NCBI RefSeq assembly: GCF_024971095.1
Contig: NZ_CP069717.1
Span: 372,001 to 436,000 of the forward strand
DNA length: 64,000 nucleotides
Direction of reading: 5' to 3'
Origin: Microbacterium neungamense
Lineage (GTDB): Bacteria > Actinomycetota > Actinomycetes > Actinomycetales > Microbacteriaceae
Positions 1-8,822 of this stretch are shown here, piece after piece. Made by a program: the position numbers and the translations under genes. Under the pieces are notes generated by a model. It was not told the origin of the DNA, did not search any database, and was given only the letters and a program-made list of their open reading frames with translations. The stretch's first letter is position 1. Each line of letters opens with the position of its first letter.

Positions 1-41
1 GTGAGCCGGAGACACGCAGAGCGGTCGGAAGGACCTTCACC

Positions 42-839
42 ATGGCGCTGAGGCGCAGCACCAAAACCAAGCTCTACCGGTACACCGTCTACGCGCTGCT
101 GATCGCGCTCCTGGTCTGGATCGTGTTCAGCACCAACTGGGCGAGGATCGGGCCGCTGTTCTTCAACCCGGCGGTGGCGGCGAAGCTGTTCCCCGGGATC
201 ATCACCACCGCGCTCGTGAACACGCTGTGGTTCACGGCGGTCGCCTTCCTCGGCGGCCTGCTGCTGGGCATCGTGCTGGCCCTGCTGAAGATGTCGAGCA
301 TCGGGCCGTTCCGGTGGATCGCGACGGCCTGGATCGAGCTGTTCCGCGGTCTTCCTGCGGTGCTCACGATCTTCGGCGTGGCCTTCATCGTGCCGATCGC
401 CACCGGCGTCCGCGGGCAGGCGCTCGGCGGTCCGGTGGTGCTCGGGCTGATCGGTCTCATCCTCGTCGCATCCGCGTACATGGCGGAGACGATCCGCGCC
501 GGCCTTCAGGCCGTGCCGAAGGGGCAGACCGAGGCGGCGCGTTCGCTCGGCATGTCGCCGATGAAGACGACCTTCTGGATCGTGGTGCCGCAGGGGTTCC
601 GGATCATCATCCCGCCGCTCACGAACGAGTTCGTGCTGCTGCTGAAGGACACGTCGCTGCTGTTCGTCGCGGGAACCTTCATCTGGTCGAAGGAGCTCAC
701 GACGTTCGCCCGCGACGCGACGACGCAGAACACGAACGCGACGCCGCTGATCATGGCGGCGATCCTGTACCTGATCGTGACGATCCCGCTCACGCGCTAC
801 ACCGCGTGGCTGGAGCGTCGGATGGCGAGGCAGCGATGA
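42..839 (+). CDS. Amino acid ABC transporter permease (HisM/GlnP type)
   Basis: Inner-membrane permease of a polar amino acid ABC importer, 265 aa. It has a short basic N-terminus, a first membrane helix at about residues 17-32 and further hydrophobic segments to about residue 255. The cytoplasmic coupling loop with the EAA signature is clear at about residues 155-185 ([20 protein letters not shown]), which docks on the ATPase. The ATG at 42 follows a GGAAGGA ribosome binding site. The stop overlaps the next gene, an ATPase of the matching family, by 4 bases, so the two are cotranslated. The binding-protein gene is not visible and may lie just upstream of the window. The substrate cannot be told from the sequence. 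Confidence 0.93.
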   Translation: MALRRSTKTKLYRYTVYALLIALLVWIVFSTNWARIGPLFFNPAVAAKLFPGIITTALVNTLWFTAVAFLGGLLLGIVLALLKMSSIGPFRWIATAWIELFRGLPAVLTIFGVAFIVPIATGVRGQALGGPVVLGLIGLILVASAYMAETIRAGLQAVPKGQTEAARSLGMSPMKTTFWIVVPQGFRIIIPPLTNEFVLLLKDTSLLFVAGTFIWSKELTTFARDATTQNTNATPLIMAAILYLIVTIPLTRYTAWLERRMARQR

Positions 840-1591
840 TCACCGATCTGATCGATGTCCATGCCCCGGCCATCGAGGTCCGGGGTCTGGTGAAGACGTA
901 CGGCGACAACGAGGTGCTCAAGGGCATCGACCTCACCGTCACCGCCGGCGAGGTGGTCTGCATCATCGGCCCGTCGGGCTCGGGGAAGTCGACGCTGCTG
1001 CGGTCGGTGAACCTGCTCGAGGAGCCGACGGACGGGAAGATCCTCATCGAGGGGATCGACATCACCGACCCGGAGACCGACATCGACCGGGTGCGCACGC
1101 GCATCGGCATGGTGTTCCAGAGCTTCAACCTGTTCCCGCACATGAGCGTGCTGGGCAACCTCACCATCGCGCAGCGCCGGGTCAAGAAGCGCTCCAAGGA
1201 GGAGTCCGAGCGGATCGCGCACGAGATGCTGGCACGGGTCGGCATGGCGCACAAGGCGGATGCCTATCCGGGGCACCTGTCCGGAGGTCAGCAGCAGCGC
1301 GTGGCGATCGCGCGGGCGCTGTGCATGAACCCCGACATGATGCTGTTCGACGAGCCGACCTCGGCGCTGGACCCGGAGCTGGTGGGCGAGGTGCTGCAGG
1401 TGATGCGGAAGCTCGCCGACGAGGGGATGACCATGCTGGTCGTCACGCACGAGATGGGCTTCGCCCGCGAAGTCGGGTCGCGCCTGATCTTCATGGACGG
1501 CGGGCACATCCTCGAGCAGGGCGACCCGCGCGAGGTGCTCGCCAACCCGCAGCACCAGCGCACGCAGGACTTCCTGTCCCGCGTGCTCTGA
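836..1591 (+). CDS. Amino acid ABC transporter ATP-binding protein (GlnQ/HisP type)
   Basis: Cytoplasmic ATPase driving the permease encoded just upstream, 251 aa. Walker A (GPSGSGKST), Q-loop ([15 protein letters not shown]), signature (LSGGQQQR), Walker B ([13 protein letters not shown]) and H-loop (VVTHEMGFA) are all intact. The phrase [12 protein letters not shown] and the ending [19 protein letters not shown] are typical of the polar amino acid subfamily. An ATG at 836 overlaps the permease stop (ATGA). The reading frame is open upstream to 227, but that part is a shadow of the permease gene, so 836 is preferred. Substrate is unknown; glutamate, glutamine, histidine or arginine would be usual. 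Confidence 0.95.
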   Translation: MITDLIDVHAPAIEVRGLVKTYGDNEVLKGIDLTVTAGEVVCIIGPSGSGKSTLLRSVNLLEEPTDGKILIEGIDITDPETDIDRVRTRIGMVFQSFNLFPHMSVLGNLTIAQRRVKKRSKEESERIAHEMLARVGMAHKADAYPGHLSGGQQQRVAIARALCMNPDMMLFDEPTSALDPELVGEVLQVMRKLADEGMTMLVVTHEMGFAREVGSRLIFMDGGHILEQGDPREVLANPQHQRTQDFLSRVL

Positions 1592-1611
1592 CCCCGACAC
1601 CCGCTTCATCA

Positions 1612-1653
1612 CCGAGACCCCGTGCTGCCGACGCCGGCAGTACGGGGTCTCGG
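1612..1653. terminator. Strong hairpin terminator made of a repeat-family element
   Basis: A perfect long inverted repeat: arm CCGAGACCCCGT, an inner CTGCCG/CGGCAG stem, and arm ACGGGGTCTCGG. It lies 20 bases after the ATPase stop and before the next start. It probably ends the amino acid transporter transcript. Its outer arms recur near 13662-13723 inside the MMPL gene, so the hairpin belongs to a dispersed element and is not a unique terminator. Confidence 0.7.
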
Positions 1654-1738
1654 CATCTGCCCGGGGTCGCGCCATGGGGTGGGGCACAGGATCGTCGTCG
1701 TCGCGGATCGCACGTCGGCGTCTGGCATCCTTGAGGGG

Positions 1739-2563
1739 ATGGACATCGGCGCGCTCCTCGGTCTGGAACAGCTCACCTGGGGAACGCTCATCCTCATCGT
1801 CCTTGCCGCGTTCGCGGCCGGATGGATCGACGCCGTGGTCGGCGGCGGCGGCCTGCTGCAGCTGCCCGCCCTGCTCCTCATCCCGGGCATCGCGCCCGTG
1901 CAGGCGCTGGCCACCAACAAGCTCGCCTCGGTGTTCGGCACCGCGACCAGCAGCATCACCTACTACCGCCGTGCCAAGCCCGACATCCGTACCGCGCTGC
2001 CGATGGCGGGAATCGCGCTCGCCGGGTCCTTCGGCGGGGCGGCCGTGGCCACGCTGCTGCCCGCCGCCGCGTTCAAGCCGATCATCGTCGTCGCGCTCCT
2101 GGCCGTCGCCCTGTTCACCGCCTTCCGGCCCGAGATGGGAGCGGCCACGCGGCTGCGCTTCTCCGGGCGCCGGCACCACATCATGGCCGGGGCGGCCGGG
2201 CTCGTGATCGGCTTCTACGACGGGCTGATCGGACCGGGGACCGGCACGTTCCTGGTGATCGGCCTGGTGGCCCTGATGGGCTACGACTTTCTGCAGTCCA
2301 GCGCGAAGGCGAAGATCGTGAACTTCGCCACGAACACCGGGGCGCTGCTGCTGTTCATCCCGCACGGGGCGGTGCTCTGGCTGCTCGGCGGGATCCTCGC
2401 GGTGGCGAACGTCGCGGGCAGTTACCTGGGGTCGCGGATGGCGATCGCCCGGGGATCGACGTTCATCCGGGTGGTGTTCCTGGTGATCGTGATCGCCCTG
2501 ATCGGCAAGCTCGGCGTCGACGTCTGGGCCGAGAACGTGGTGCCGCTGTTCTCCGGACCCTGA
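1739..2563 (+). CDS. TauE/SafE family membrane permease
   Basis: Polytopic membrane protein of the sulfite exporter TauE/SafE family (DUF81), 274 aa. The family motif near the N-terminus, WIDAVVGGGGLLQLPALLL, is present at about residues 29-47. The internal repeat carries the second family motif GFYDGLIGPGTGTFLVIGL at about residues 159-177, so both halves of the pseudo-twofold fold are intact. Family members move sulfite, sulfoacetate or other organic anions; nothing here fixes the substrate. The ATG at 1739 begins MDIGALLG just before the first helix. The frame is open upstream to 1622, but that stretch crosses the hairpin and reads as non-protein. It stands alone, facing aspS tail to tail across a repeat array. 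Confidence 0.85.
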   Translation: MDIGALLGLEQLTWGTLILIVLAAFAAGWIDAVVGGGGLLQLPALLLIPGIAPVQALATNKLASVFGTATSSITYYRRAKPDIRTALPMAGIALAGSFGGAAVATLLPAAAFKPIIVVALLAVALFTAFRPEMGAATRLRFSGRRHHIMAGAAGLVIGFYDGLIGPGTGTFLVIGLVALMGYDFLQSSAKAKIVNFATNTGALLLFIPHGAVLWLLGGILAVANVAGSYLGSRMAIARGSTFIRVVFLVIVIALIGKLGVDVWAENVVPLFSGP

Positions 2564-2564
2564 G

Positions 2565-2656
2565 CCCGTCGGACCCTTCGACGGGCTCAGGGTCCGACGG
2601 GCTCAAGTCCGACCGGTTCAGGGTCCGACGGGCTCAGGAGCCTTCGACGAGGTCAG
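2565..2656. repeat. Clustered short repeats (family A, CTTCGACGGGCTCAGG)
   Basis: Four or more tandem or near-tandem copies of a GGACCCTTCGACGGGCTCAG-like word fill the gap between two convergent genes. The last copy runs into aspS and encodes its C-terminal residues VEGS. The same word, in either orientation, occurs at 6474, 34253, 35566-35700, 44971 and 59758. Placement between convergent ends fits a REP/bacterial interspersed mosaic type element, possibly with a transcript-end role. Confidence 0.75.
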
Positions 2657-4421
2657 GGGCCGGGGCGTCGACGCCCGCCTCGGCGCGCTGCTCCGGGGTG
2701 ATCGGGGCGGGCGCCTCGGTGAGCGGGTCGAAGCCGCCGCCAGACTTCGGGAAGGCGATGACCTCGCGGATCGAGTCCGTCTTCGTGAGGTGCTGCAGCA
2801 CGCGGTCCATGCCGAGCGCGATCCCGCCGTGCGGGGGAGCGCCGAACTTGAACGCCTCGAGCAGGAAGCCGAACTTCTCCTCGGCCTCCTCTTCGGTGAT
2901 CCCCATCACGGTGAAGACGCGCTTCTGGATGTCCTCGCGGTGGATGCGGATGGATCCGCCGCCGAGCTCCGACCCGTTGCAGACCAGATCGTACGCGTAA
3001 GCCAGCGCCGAGCCCGGGTCGGTGTCGAAGGTGTCCTCGAACTCCGGCTTGGGGCCGGTGAACGCGTGATGCACCGCGGTCCACGCACCCGCGCCGACCG
3101 CGACGTCGCCGGAGGCCACGGCATCCGACGCCGGCTCGAACATCGGCGCGTCCACGATCCAGGTGAAGGCGAACACGTCCGGGTCGAGCAGGCCCAGCCG
3201 GCGTCCGATCTCCACGCGGGCGGCGCCCAGCAGGGCGCGGCTGGCCCTCGTCTCGCCGGCGGCGAAGAACGCGCAGTCTCCCGGCTCCGCGCCGACGAGC
3301 TCGGCGAGGCCGGCCTGCTCCGCCTCGGACAGGTTCTTGGCGACCGGCCCGCCCAGCGTGCCGTCCTCGTTGAACAGGACGTACGCGAGGCCGCGGGCGC
3401 CGCGCTGCTTCGCCCAGTCCTGCCAGGCGTCCAGGGTCTTTCGCGGCTGCGAGGCGCCGCCGGGCATCCGCACCGCTCCCACGTACTCCGACTGGAACAC
3501 GCGGAACGGGGTGTCCTTGAAGTACTCGGTCGCCTCGACCAGCTCGAGGCCGAAGCGCAGGTCGGGCTTGTCGGAGCCGTACTTCGCCATGGCGTCGGCG
3601 TAGGTCATCCGCGGCAGCGGGGTGTCCACCTCGACGCCGATCGTCGCCCACATCGCCGTGACGACGTCCTCCATCATCTCGATGACGTCCTCCTGGTCCA
3701 CGAAGCTCATCTCGATGTCGAGCTGGGTGAACTCGGGCTGACGGTCGGCGCGGAAGTCCTCGTCGCGGTAGCAGCGCGCGATCTGGAAGTACTTCTCGAT
3801 GCCGCCCACCATCAGCAGCTGCTTGAACAGCTGCGGCGACTGCGGTAGCGCGTACCAGCTGCCGGGATGCAGGCGGGCAGGCACCAGGAAGTCACGGGCG
3901 CCCTCCGGCGTGGAGCGGGTGAGCGTCGGGGTCTCCACCTCGACGAAGTCGCGGGCATGCAGCACGTCGCGGATCGCCTTGTACACCTGCGAGCGCAGCC
4001 GCATGGCCGCCGCGGGACCGGGGCGGCGCAGGTCGAGGTAGCGGTGCTTCAGGCGCGCCTCCTCGCCGACCGGGTCGCTGTCGGCGAGTCCCGAGGAGAC
4101 CGGGAACGGCAGCGGAGCCGACTCGTTCAGCACCTCGACGTCGGCCGCGATGAGCTCGATCTCCCCGGTGGGCAGGTTCGGGTTCTCGTTGCCCGCGGGG
4201 CGGCGGGAGACCTCGCCGGTGACCTTGAGCACGAACTCGCTGCGCAGCGGGTGGGCCACCTCCTCGTCACGGATGACGACCTGCGCGATGCCCGACGCGT
4301 CCCGCAGGTCGATGAACGCGACGCCCCCGTGATCGCGGCGGCGGTCGACCCAGCCCGTGAGGGTGACGGTCTGACCGATGTGCGAGGCATCGAGCGAGCC
4401 TGCCGTGTGTGTGCGGAGCAC
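2634..4421 (-). CDS. aspS: Aspartate-tRNA ligase
   Basis: Class II aminoacyl-tRNA synthetase that charges tRNA-Asp, 595 aa, the usual bacterial length. The N-terminal OB-fold anticodon domain (about 1-110, [11 protein letters not shown]) is followed by motif 2 ([20 protein letters not shown], about residues 215-235), the bacterial GAD insertion (about 290-420) and motif 3 ([13 protein letters not shown], near residue 550). It starts with GTG preceded by AGAAGGA. Residue 31 is His, in RRRDHGG. In studied AspRS enzymes His here goes with the non-discriminating form that also makes Asp-tRNA-Asn, while Leu marks the discriminating form. This is an inference that would require gatCAB elsewhere in the genome. 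The last residues come from a repeat element. Confidence 0.97.
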   Translation of the reverse strand: MLRTHTAGSLDASHIGQTVTLTGWVDRRRDHGGVAFIDLRDASGIAQVVIRDEEVAHPLRSEFVLKVTGEVSRRPAGNENPNLPTGEIELIAADVEVLNESAPLPFPVSSGLADSDPVGEEARLKHRYLDLRRPGPAAAMRLRSQVYKAIRDVLHARDFVEVETPTLTRSTPEGARDFLVPARLHPGSWYALPQSPQLFKQLLMVGGIEKYFQIARCYRDEDFRADRQPEFTQLDIEMSFVDQEDVIEMMEDVVTAMWATIGVEVDTPLPRMTYADAMAKYGSDKPDLRFGLELVEATEYFKDTPFRVFQSEYVGAVRMPGGASQPRKTLDAWQDWAKQRGARGLAYVLFNEDGTLGGPVAKNLSEAEQAGLAELVGAEPGDCAFFAAGETRASRALLGAARVEIGRRLGLLDPDVFAFTWIVDAPMFEPASDAVASGDVAVGAGAWTAVHHAFTGPKPEFEDTFDTDPGSALAYAYDLVCNGSELGGGSIRIHREDIQKRVFTVMGITEEEAEEKFGFLLEAFKFGAPPHGGIALGMDRVLQHLTKTDSIREVIAFPKSGGGFDPLTEAPAPITPEQRAEAGVDAPAPDLVEGS

Positions 4422-4558
4422 GGAGGATTCCTTCTGATCGGGGGAAAGACGGACCCGGCCATTCTACGGGCGCACCTGCGGCGCCTCCGCCGCCGTCCTC
4501 GCGGCCCTCAGTAGACTCGCGATGGCCGCCCACAGACACGATCCCGGAAGGCATCCCG

Positions 4559-4954
4559 ATGAACACCGCACTCGTCCCCTCCGCGACCAACGGACTCGAA
4601 GACCTCTACCGGGGCCTCTTCACCGGCACCAGCGGTGTGATCGCCTTCCTCTTCTACGTGGTCGTCGCCATCGCGCTGTGGAAGGTGTTCACGAAGGCCG
4701 GGTACCCGGGCATCCTCGCGATCATCCCGATCGTGAACGTCGTCTTCCTGGTCAAGGTGGCCGGCATGACCGGGTGGGCCGCGCTGCTGTACCTCATCCC
4801 GATCATCAACATCGTGTTCTCGATCGTGGTCGCCTTCAAGCTCGGCGCCCGCTTCGGCAAGGGCGGCGTGTTCTCGTTCTTCCTGCTCTGGCTGCTGCCG
4901 TTCATCGGATACCTGATCCTCGGCTTCGGCGACGCCCGCTACCGTCAGGCCTGA
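4559..4954 (+). CDS. Small DUF5684-like membrane protein
   Basis: 131-residue membrane protein with four probable helices: about 25-45 (FLFYVVVAIALW), 50-70 (ILAIIPIVNVVFLV), 76-98 (LLYLIPIINIVFSIVVAF) and 107-126 (FFLLWLLPFIGYLILGFG). The recurring phrases YPGILAIIPIVNVV and GYLILGFGDARY match the DUF5684 family, which lacks a known function. The ATG at 4559 has GGAAGG about 8 bases upstream. A likely -10 TAGACT at 4512-4517 would give a leader of roughly 35 bases. Two bases separate it from the next gene, so they may share a transcript. It is divergent from aspS. Confidence 0.75.
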   Translation: MNTALVPSATNGLEDLYRGLFTGTSGVIAFLFYVVVAIALWKVFTKAGYPGILAIIPIVNVVFLVKVAGMTGWAALLYLIPIINIVFSIVVAFKLGARFGKGGVFSFFLLWLLPFIGYLILGFGDARYRQA

Positions 4955-4956
4955 GC

Positions 4957-5580
4957 GTGCCGGCATCCCGCCTGCATCTGGTCCGCCACGGCGAGGTGCA
5001 CAACCCCGACCGGGTGCTCTACGGCCGCCTGCCGGACTACCACCTCAGCGCCGCCGGGCAGCTGATGGCGAAGGCCGCGGCGGAGTACGTGCTCGGGCTC
5101 GGCCGGCCGATCGCCGAGCTGCGCACCTCCCCGCTGGAGCGCACCCGCGAATCGGTGCAGCCGTTCATGGATGCGCTGCACATGGAGGCGGTGCTCGACC
5201 CGCGTCTGCTTGAGCCCACGAACGTGTTCGAGGGCACGCGGATGCGGCGCGCGCTGCGCGATCCGCGGAACTGGCGCCACCTGCGGCGCCCGTCGATCCC
5301 CAGCTGGGGCGAGCCGTACGCGTCGATCGTGGCGCGGATGCGGGCGGTGATGGACGAGCGGTGGGATGCCGTGCCCTCGGGCGATCTGGTCTTCGTGTCC
5401 CACCAGGCGCCGATCTGGATCACCCACCTGGCGGTCGCCGGTCTGCCGCTGCGGCACGACCCCCGCACCCGGCGCTGCGCGCTCTCCAGCGTCACCTCGT
5501 TCGTGCGCGACGACGACGGCTGGCACGAGGTCGGCTACGCGGAGCCCGCCGCCGGGGGCGTCGACCTCGGCGCGGTGTGA
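4957..5580 (+). CDS. Histidine phosphatase family protein
   Basis: Branch-1 histidine phosphatase (phosphoglycerate mutase-like), 207 aa. The catalytic RHG motif is at about residues 10-12 (LHLVRHGEVHNPDRVLYG) and the second catalytic His is in VFVSHQAPIWITH at about residue 147. TSPLERTRES provides the conserved phosphate-pocket Arg. The GTG at 4957 lies two bases after the previous stop. Placement just before tlpA, ccdA, resB and ccsB matches the gpm-like gene heading this cluster in other actinobacteria such as Mycobacterium. The substrate is unknown; a direct role in cytochrome assembly has not been shown. Confidence 0.9.
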   Translation: MPASRLHLVRHGEVHNPDRVLYGRLPDYHLSAAGQLMAKAAAEYVLGLGRPIAELRTSPLERTRESVQPFMDALHMEAVLDPRLLEPTNVFEGTRMRRALRDPRNWRHLRRPSIPSWGEPYASIVARMRAVMDERWDAVPSGDLVFVSHQAPIWITHLAVAGLPLRHDPRTRRCALSSVTSFVRDDDGWHEVGYAEPAAGGVDLGAV

Positions 5581-5671
5581 CGATCGCCGCCCGGTGGATG
5601 CCGGATCCGCTGCATCGGCCGGGCGGCATCTTCCGGCGGACGCATAGGAACCCGGACGTACACTGGCAACC

Positions 5672-6322
5672 GTGCCTCTCGCGTCGACGGTTCGCCCTGT
5701 CCGCAGCGGGCGCCCCCGACGCCGCATCCGCTCTCTGCGTGCGGCCGGAGCCGCGCTCGCCGCGGTGCTCGCCGTCGGCCTCGCCGCCTGCGCACCCGAC
5801 CCGCTCACCGAGTCGTACCGCAACGGCGAGCAGAAGGCGTACACGGCCGACGACTTCCGGGTGACGGAGATCCCCGCCGACGAGCGCGGCGAGCCGGTCG
5901 AGTTCGGCGGCGTCACCGAGGACGGCGCGCAGTTCTCCAGCGACGACGTCCGCGGCAAGGTGACCGTGGTCAACTTCTGGTACGCGGCGTGCGGACCGTG
6001 CCGCATCGAGGCGGAGGACCTCGAGGCGGTCTGGCAGGAGCACCAGGACGACGAGGTCGCCTTCATCGGCGTGAACATCTACGACCAGGCCGACACCGCC
6101 AAGGCGTTCGCCGAGCGCTACGGGGTCACCTATCCCAGCCTGATCGACGCGAACAGCGGCGAGGCCAAGCTCGCCTTCGCGAAGGTCACCCCCATCCAGG
6201 CGCCTCCGGTCACCCTGGTGCTCGACCGCGACGGCCGCGTCGCCGCGCGCATCATCGGCCCGATCGACGGGACGTCGATCCTCTCCACGCTCGTCCGGGA
6301 CGCGCTCGCGGAGAGCGCGTGA
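5672..6322 (+). CDS. TlpA/ResA-like thioredoxin-fold lipoprotein
   Basis: Extracytoplasmic thiol-disulfide oxidoreductase, 216 aa. It has a lipoprotein signal with twin-Arg-rich n-region and lipobox GLAAC (Cys40), then a thioredoxin fold with active site CGPC at about residues 107-110 (FWYAACGPC) and a cis-Pro loop IQAPPVTLV. Such proteins reduce apocytochrome c cysteines before haem attachment. CcdA, ResB and CcsB follow immediately, the complete system II set. The GTG start is 7 bases after TACACT (5659-5664), so the message may be leaderless. The stop overlaps the ccdA start by four bases (GTGA). Confidence 0.92.
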   Translation: MPLASTVRPVRSGRPRRRIRSLRAAGAALAAVLAVGLAACAPDPLTESYRNGEQKAYTADDFRVTEIPADERGEPVEFGGVTEDGAQFSSDDVRGKVTVVNFWYAACGPCRIEAEDLEAVWQEHQDDEVAFIGVNIYDQADTAKAFAERYGVTYPSLIDANSGEAKLAFAKVTPIQAPPVTLVLDRDGRVAARIIGPIDGTSILSTLVRDALAESA

Positions 6323-7119
6323 GCCCCCAGGACGTCATCGGCTTCGGGGCTCTCTGGGTCGCGATCCCGCTGGCGATGCTGGCGGGCCTGGTCTCCTTCC
6401 TGTCCCCGTGCGTGCTGCCCCTCGTGCCGGGGTACCTCGGCTTCATCGGGGGAGCGGTGGCGCCGAAGGCGGGCGCTTCGACGGGCTCAGCGTCCGGAAC
6501 GGCGGGCGCTTCGGCGGGCTCAGCGCCCGTGGCCACGGCGACCCGCGGCCGACTGGTGCTCGGGGTGCTGCTGTTCATCGCCGGGTTCACCGTGGTGTTC
6601 GTGGCGTACACGGTGATCGGCGGCGCGGCATCCGTCTTCTTCCTCGAATGGGGCGACCTGATCACCCGCGTCCTCGGTCTCGTCATCATCGCGATGGGGC
6701 TCGTGTTCCTGGGCCTGTTCGGCTTCGCGCAGCGCGAGATGCGGATGCACGTGAACTCGGCCACCGGCCTGATCGGCGCGCCCCTGCTCGGATTCGCCCT
6801 CGGCATCGGCTGGGCGCCGTGCATCGGCCCGACCCTGGCCGCGATCACGGCGGTGAGCTGGACGCTCGGCGACCCGTGGCGCGCCGGTCTGCTCGGCGTG
6901 GCGTACTCGCTCGGGCTCGGCATCCCGTTCCTGCTCGTCGCGCTCGGCTTCGGCTGGGCCTCGCGCGCGATCGCGTTCCTGCGCCGGCACATCCGGGTGG
7001 TGAACATCGTCGGCGGGGCGCTGCTGATCCTGCTCGGCGTGCTCATGGTCACGGGCCTGTGGACGCAGCTCATGTCGACGGTGGGGGCGGTGATGCAGAG
7101 TGTCGAACTCCCGCTCTGA
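6319..7119 (+). CDS. ccdA: Cytochrome c biogenesis protein CcdA
   Basis: Membrane thiol-disulfide transporter that passes electrons from cytoplasmic thioredoxin to the TlpA-like lipoprotein, 266 aa with six predicted helices. The two redox Cys motifs are present: SPCVLPLVPGYLGF at about residues 29-42 and GWAPCIGPTLAAI in the second half. Between helices 1 and 2 there is an Ala/Gly/Ser-rich insert of about 22 residues (from AGASTGSASG) encoded by two copies of repeat family A at 6474-6527. The insert seems tolerated as a linker loop. GTG start overlaps the previous stop; its 3' end overlaps the next gene by 20 bases. Confidence 0.93.
   Translation: MSPQDVIGFGALWVAIPLAMLAGLVSFLSPCVLPLVPGYLGFIGGAVAPKAGASTGSASGTAGASAGSAPVATATRGRLVLGVLLFIAGFTVVFVAYTVIGGAASVFFLEWGDLITRVLGLVIIAMGLVFLGLFGFAQREMRMHVNSATGLIGAPLLGFALGIGWAPCIGPTLAAITAVSWTLGDPWRAGLLGVAYSLGLGIPFLLVALGFGWASRAIAFLRRHIRVVNIVGGALLILLGVLMVTGLWTQLMSTVGAVMQSVELPL
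6474..6527 (+). repeat. Family A repeats inside ccdA
   Basis: Two copies of the GCTTCGACGGGCTCAGCG word in direct order, in frame and translated as an Ala-Gly-Ser linker. The bases match the intergenic family A repeats at 2565, 35566 and 34253. Confidence 0.75.
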
Positions 7120-8821
7120 TCTCTCGGCGACCGACCCGCTCCGCCCCTCCGACCACGTCGACGCGGCCGACGACCTCGAGCCGAACCAGCCGAAGCTCGG
7201 GTTCGCCGGGTGGCTGCGCTGGGGCTGGCGACAGCTGACCTCGATGCGGGTGGCGCTGATCCTGCTGCTCGTGCTCGCCATCGCGGCGATCCCGGGCTCG
7301 ATCTTCCCGCAGCGGATGGCGGACCCGAACGGCGTCACCCAGTTCAAGGCCGACAACCCCGACCTGTTCCCGGCGCTCGACGCGCTGAGCATGTTCGACG
7401 TGTACCTGTCGCCGTGGTTCTCGGCGGTGTACCTGCTGCTGTTCGTGTCGCTGATCGGCTGCATCGTCCCGCGGATCCGGCACCACCTGAAGGCGCTGCG
7501 CGCCCAGCCGCCGCGGACGCCGGCCCGGCTGTCGCGGCTGGAGGACCACCGCGAGCTGGTGCGGCCGCTGACGGACGCTGCTTCGACGGATGCTGCGGCC
7601 GAAGCCGCGCAGGCCGTCGACGTCGCGGAGAAGCAGCTCAAGGCGCTCGGCTACCGGGTCGCCCGCTACGACCGCGGCCGCACCTGGTCGGTGTCGGCCG
7701 AGCGCGGCTACTGGCGCGAGACCGGCAACCTCCTCTTCCACATCGCGCTCGTCGGCGTGCTCGTCACCGTCGGCGTCGGCGGGGGCTTCGCCTACACCGG
7801 GCAGAAGGTCGTGGTCGAGGGCTCGACCTTCGTGAACACGCTGATCGACTACAACTCGATCAACCGGGGCCGCTTCGTCTCCGACACGGCCCTGGCCCCC
7901 TACGCGCTCACCCTGGACTCCTTCGACGTCACCTACGAGGACATCGGCAGCGCCGGCGCCGGGCAGGCCGGGAACTTCTCCGCGAACGTCACCGTCCGCG
8001 ACGTCGACGGCTCCGAGTGGGAGGGCGCCGTGCGGGTGAACCACCCGCTGCGCGTCGGCGGCGACCAGATCTACCTGCTCGGCAACGGCTACGCCCCGAC
8101 CATCACGGTGCGCAACCCCGACGGCGAGGTCGTCTTCCGGCAGCCGGTGGAGTTCCTGCCGCAGGACAACAACATGACCTCGCTCGGCGTGGTGAAGATC
8201 ACCGACGGGATGCCGGAGCAGCTCGGCCTCACCGGCTTCTTCTACCCGACGGCGGCGCAGCTGGAATCCGGCGCCTACACCTCCGCCTACGGCGACCTGT
8301 ACGGCCCGCTGCTCACCCTGGACGTGTACGAGGGCGACCTCGGGATCGACGACGGCACGCCCCGGTCGGTCTACGTGCTCGACACCGGATCGCTGACGAA
8401 GCTCACCGGCCGTGGCACCGAGGTGGACTCCCTCGAACTGGAGCCGGGGGAGACCGCAGAGCTGCCGGGCGGCCGCGGCACGGTCACCTTCGAGGACGAG
8501 TCGCCCGAGGGCGCCACCGATCTGCGGCAGTCCGTGAAGCGCTACGTGTCGCTGCAGATCCACCACGACGCCTCCGCCCCGTGGGTGCTCGGCTTCGCGC
8601 TGCTCGCGCTCGCCGGGCTGGGGCTGGCGCTGTTCGTGCCCCGTCGCCGGATGTGGGTGAAGGCCACGGCATCCGACGACGGCATCCGCCTGGAGTACGC
8701 CGGCCTCGCGCGCGGCGAGGACCCGACCCTGGCCGCCGCCGTGGACGATCTCGTCCGCGGGCACGAGCGGCTGCTCGACGGGGTGGCGCCGCGCCGCGAC
8801 ACCCCCGCGAAGGGAGCATGA
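7100..8821 (+). CDS. resB: Cytochrome c biogenesis protein ResB
   Basis: ResB/Ccs1 subunit of the system II cytochrome c synthetase, 573 aa. Helices lie at about residues 50-70 (VALILLLVLAIAAIPG), 105-125, 213-233 (LLFHIALVGVLVTVGVGGG) and 495-515 (GFALLALAGLGLALFV). A large extracytoplasmic domain of about 260 residues lies between the last two. The SxxxxPQR motif (SIFPQR) that follows the first helix in ResB proteins is present. With CcsB it exports haem and attaches it to apocytochromes outside the membrane. The GTG at 7100 is inside the ccdA tail; ccsB starts one base after this stop. Strong operon. Confidence 0.94.
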   Translation: MSNSRSDLSATDPLRPSDHVDAADDLEPNQPKLGFAGWLRWGWRQLTSMRVALILLLVLAIAAIPGSIFPQRMADPNGVTQFKADNPDLFPALDALSMFDVYLSPWFSAVYLLLFVSLIGCIVPRIRHHLKALRAQPPRTPARLSRLEDHRELVRPLTDAASTDAAAEAAQAVDVAEKQLKALGYRVARYDRGRTWSVSAERGYWRETGNLLFHIALVGVLVTVGVGGGFAYTGQKVVVEGSTFVNTLIDYNSINRGRFVSDTALAPYALTLDSFDVTYEDIGSAGAGQAGNFSANVTVRDVDGSEWEGAVRVNHPLRVGGDQIYLLGNGYAPTITVRNPDGEVVFRQPVEFLPQDNNMTSLGVVKITDGMPEQLGLTGFFYPTAAQLESGAYTSAYGDLYGPLLTLDVYEGDLGIDDGTPRSVYVLDTGSLTKLTGRGTEVDSLELEPGETAELPGGRGTVTFEDESPEGATDLRQSVKRYVSLQIHHDASAPWVLGFALLALAGLGLALFVPRRRMWVKATASDDGIRLEYAGLARGEDPTLAAAVDDLVRGHERLLDGVAPRRDTPAKGA

Positions 8822-8822
8822 C

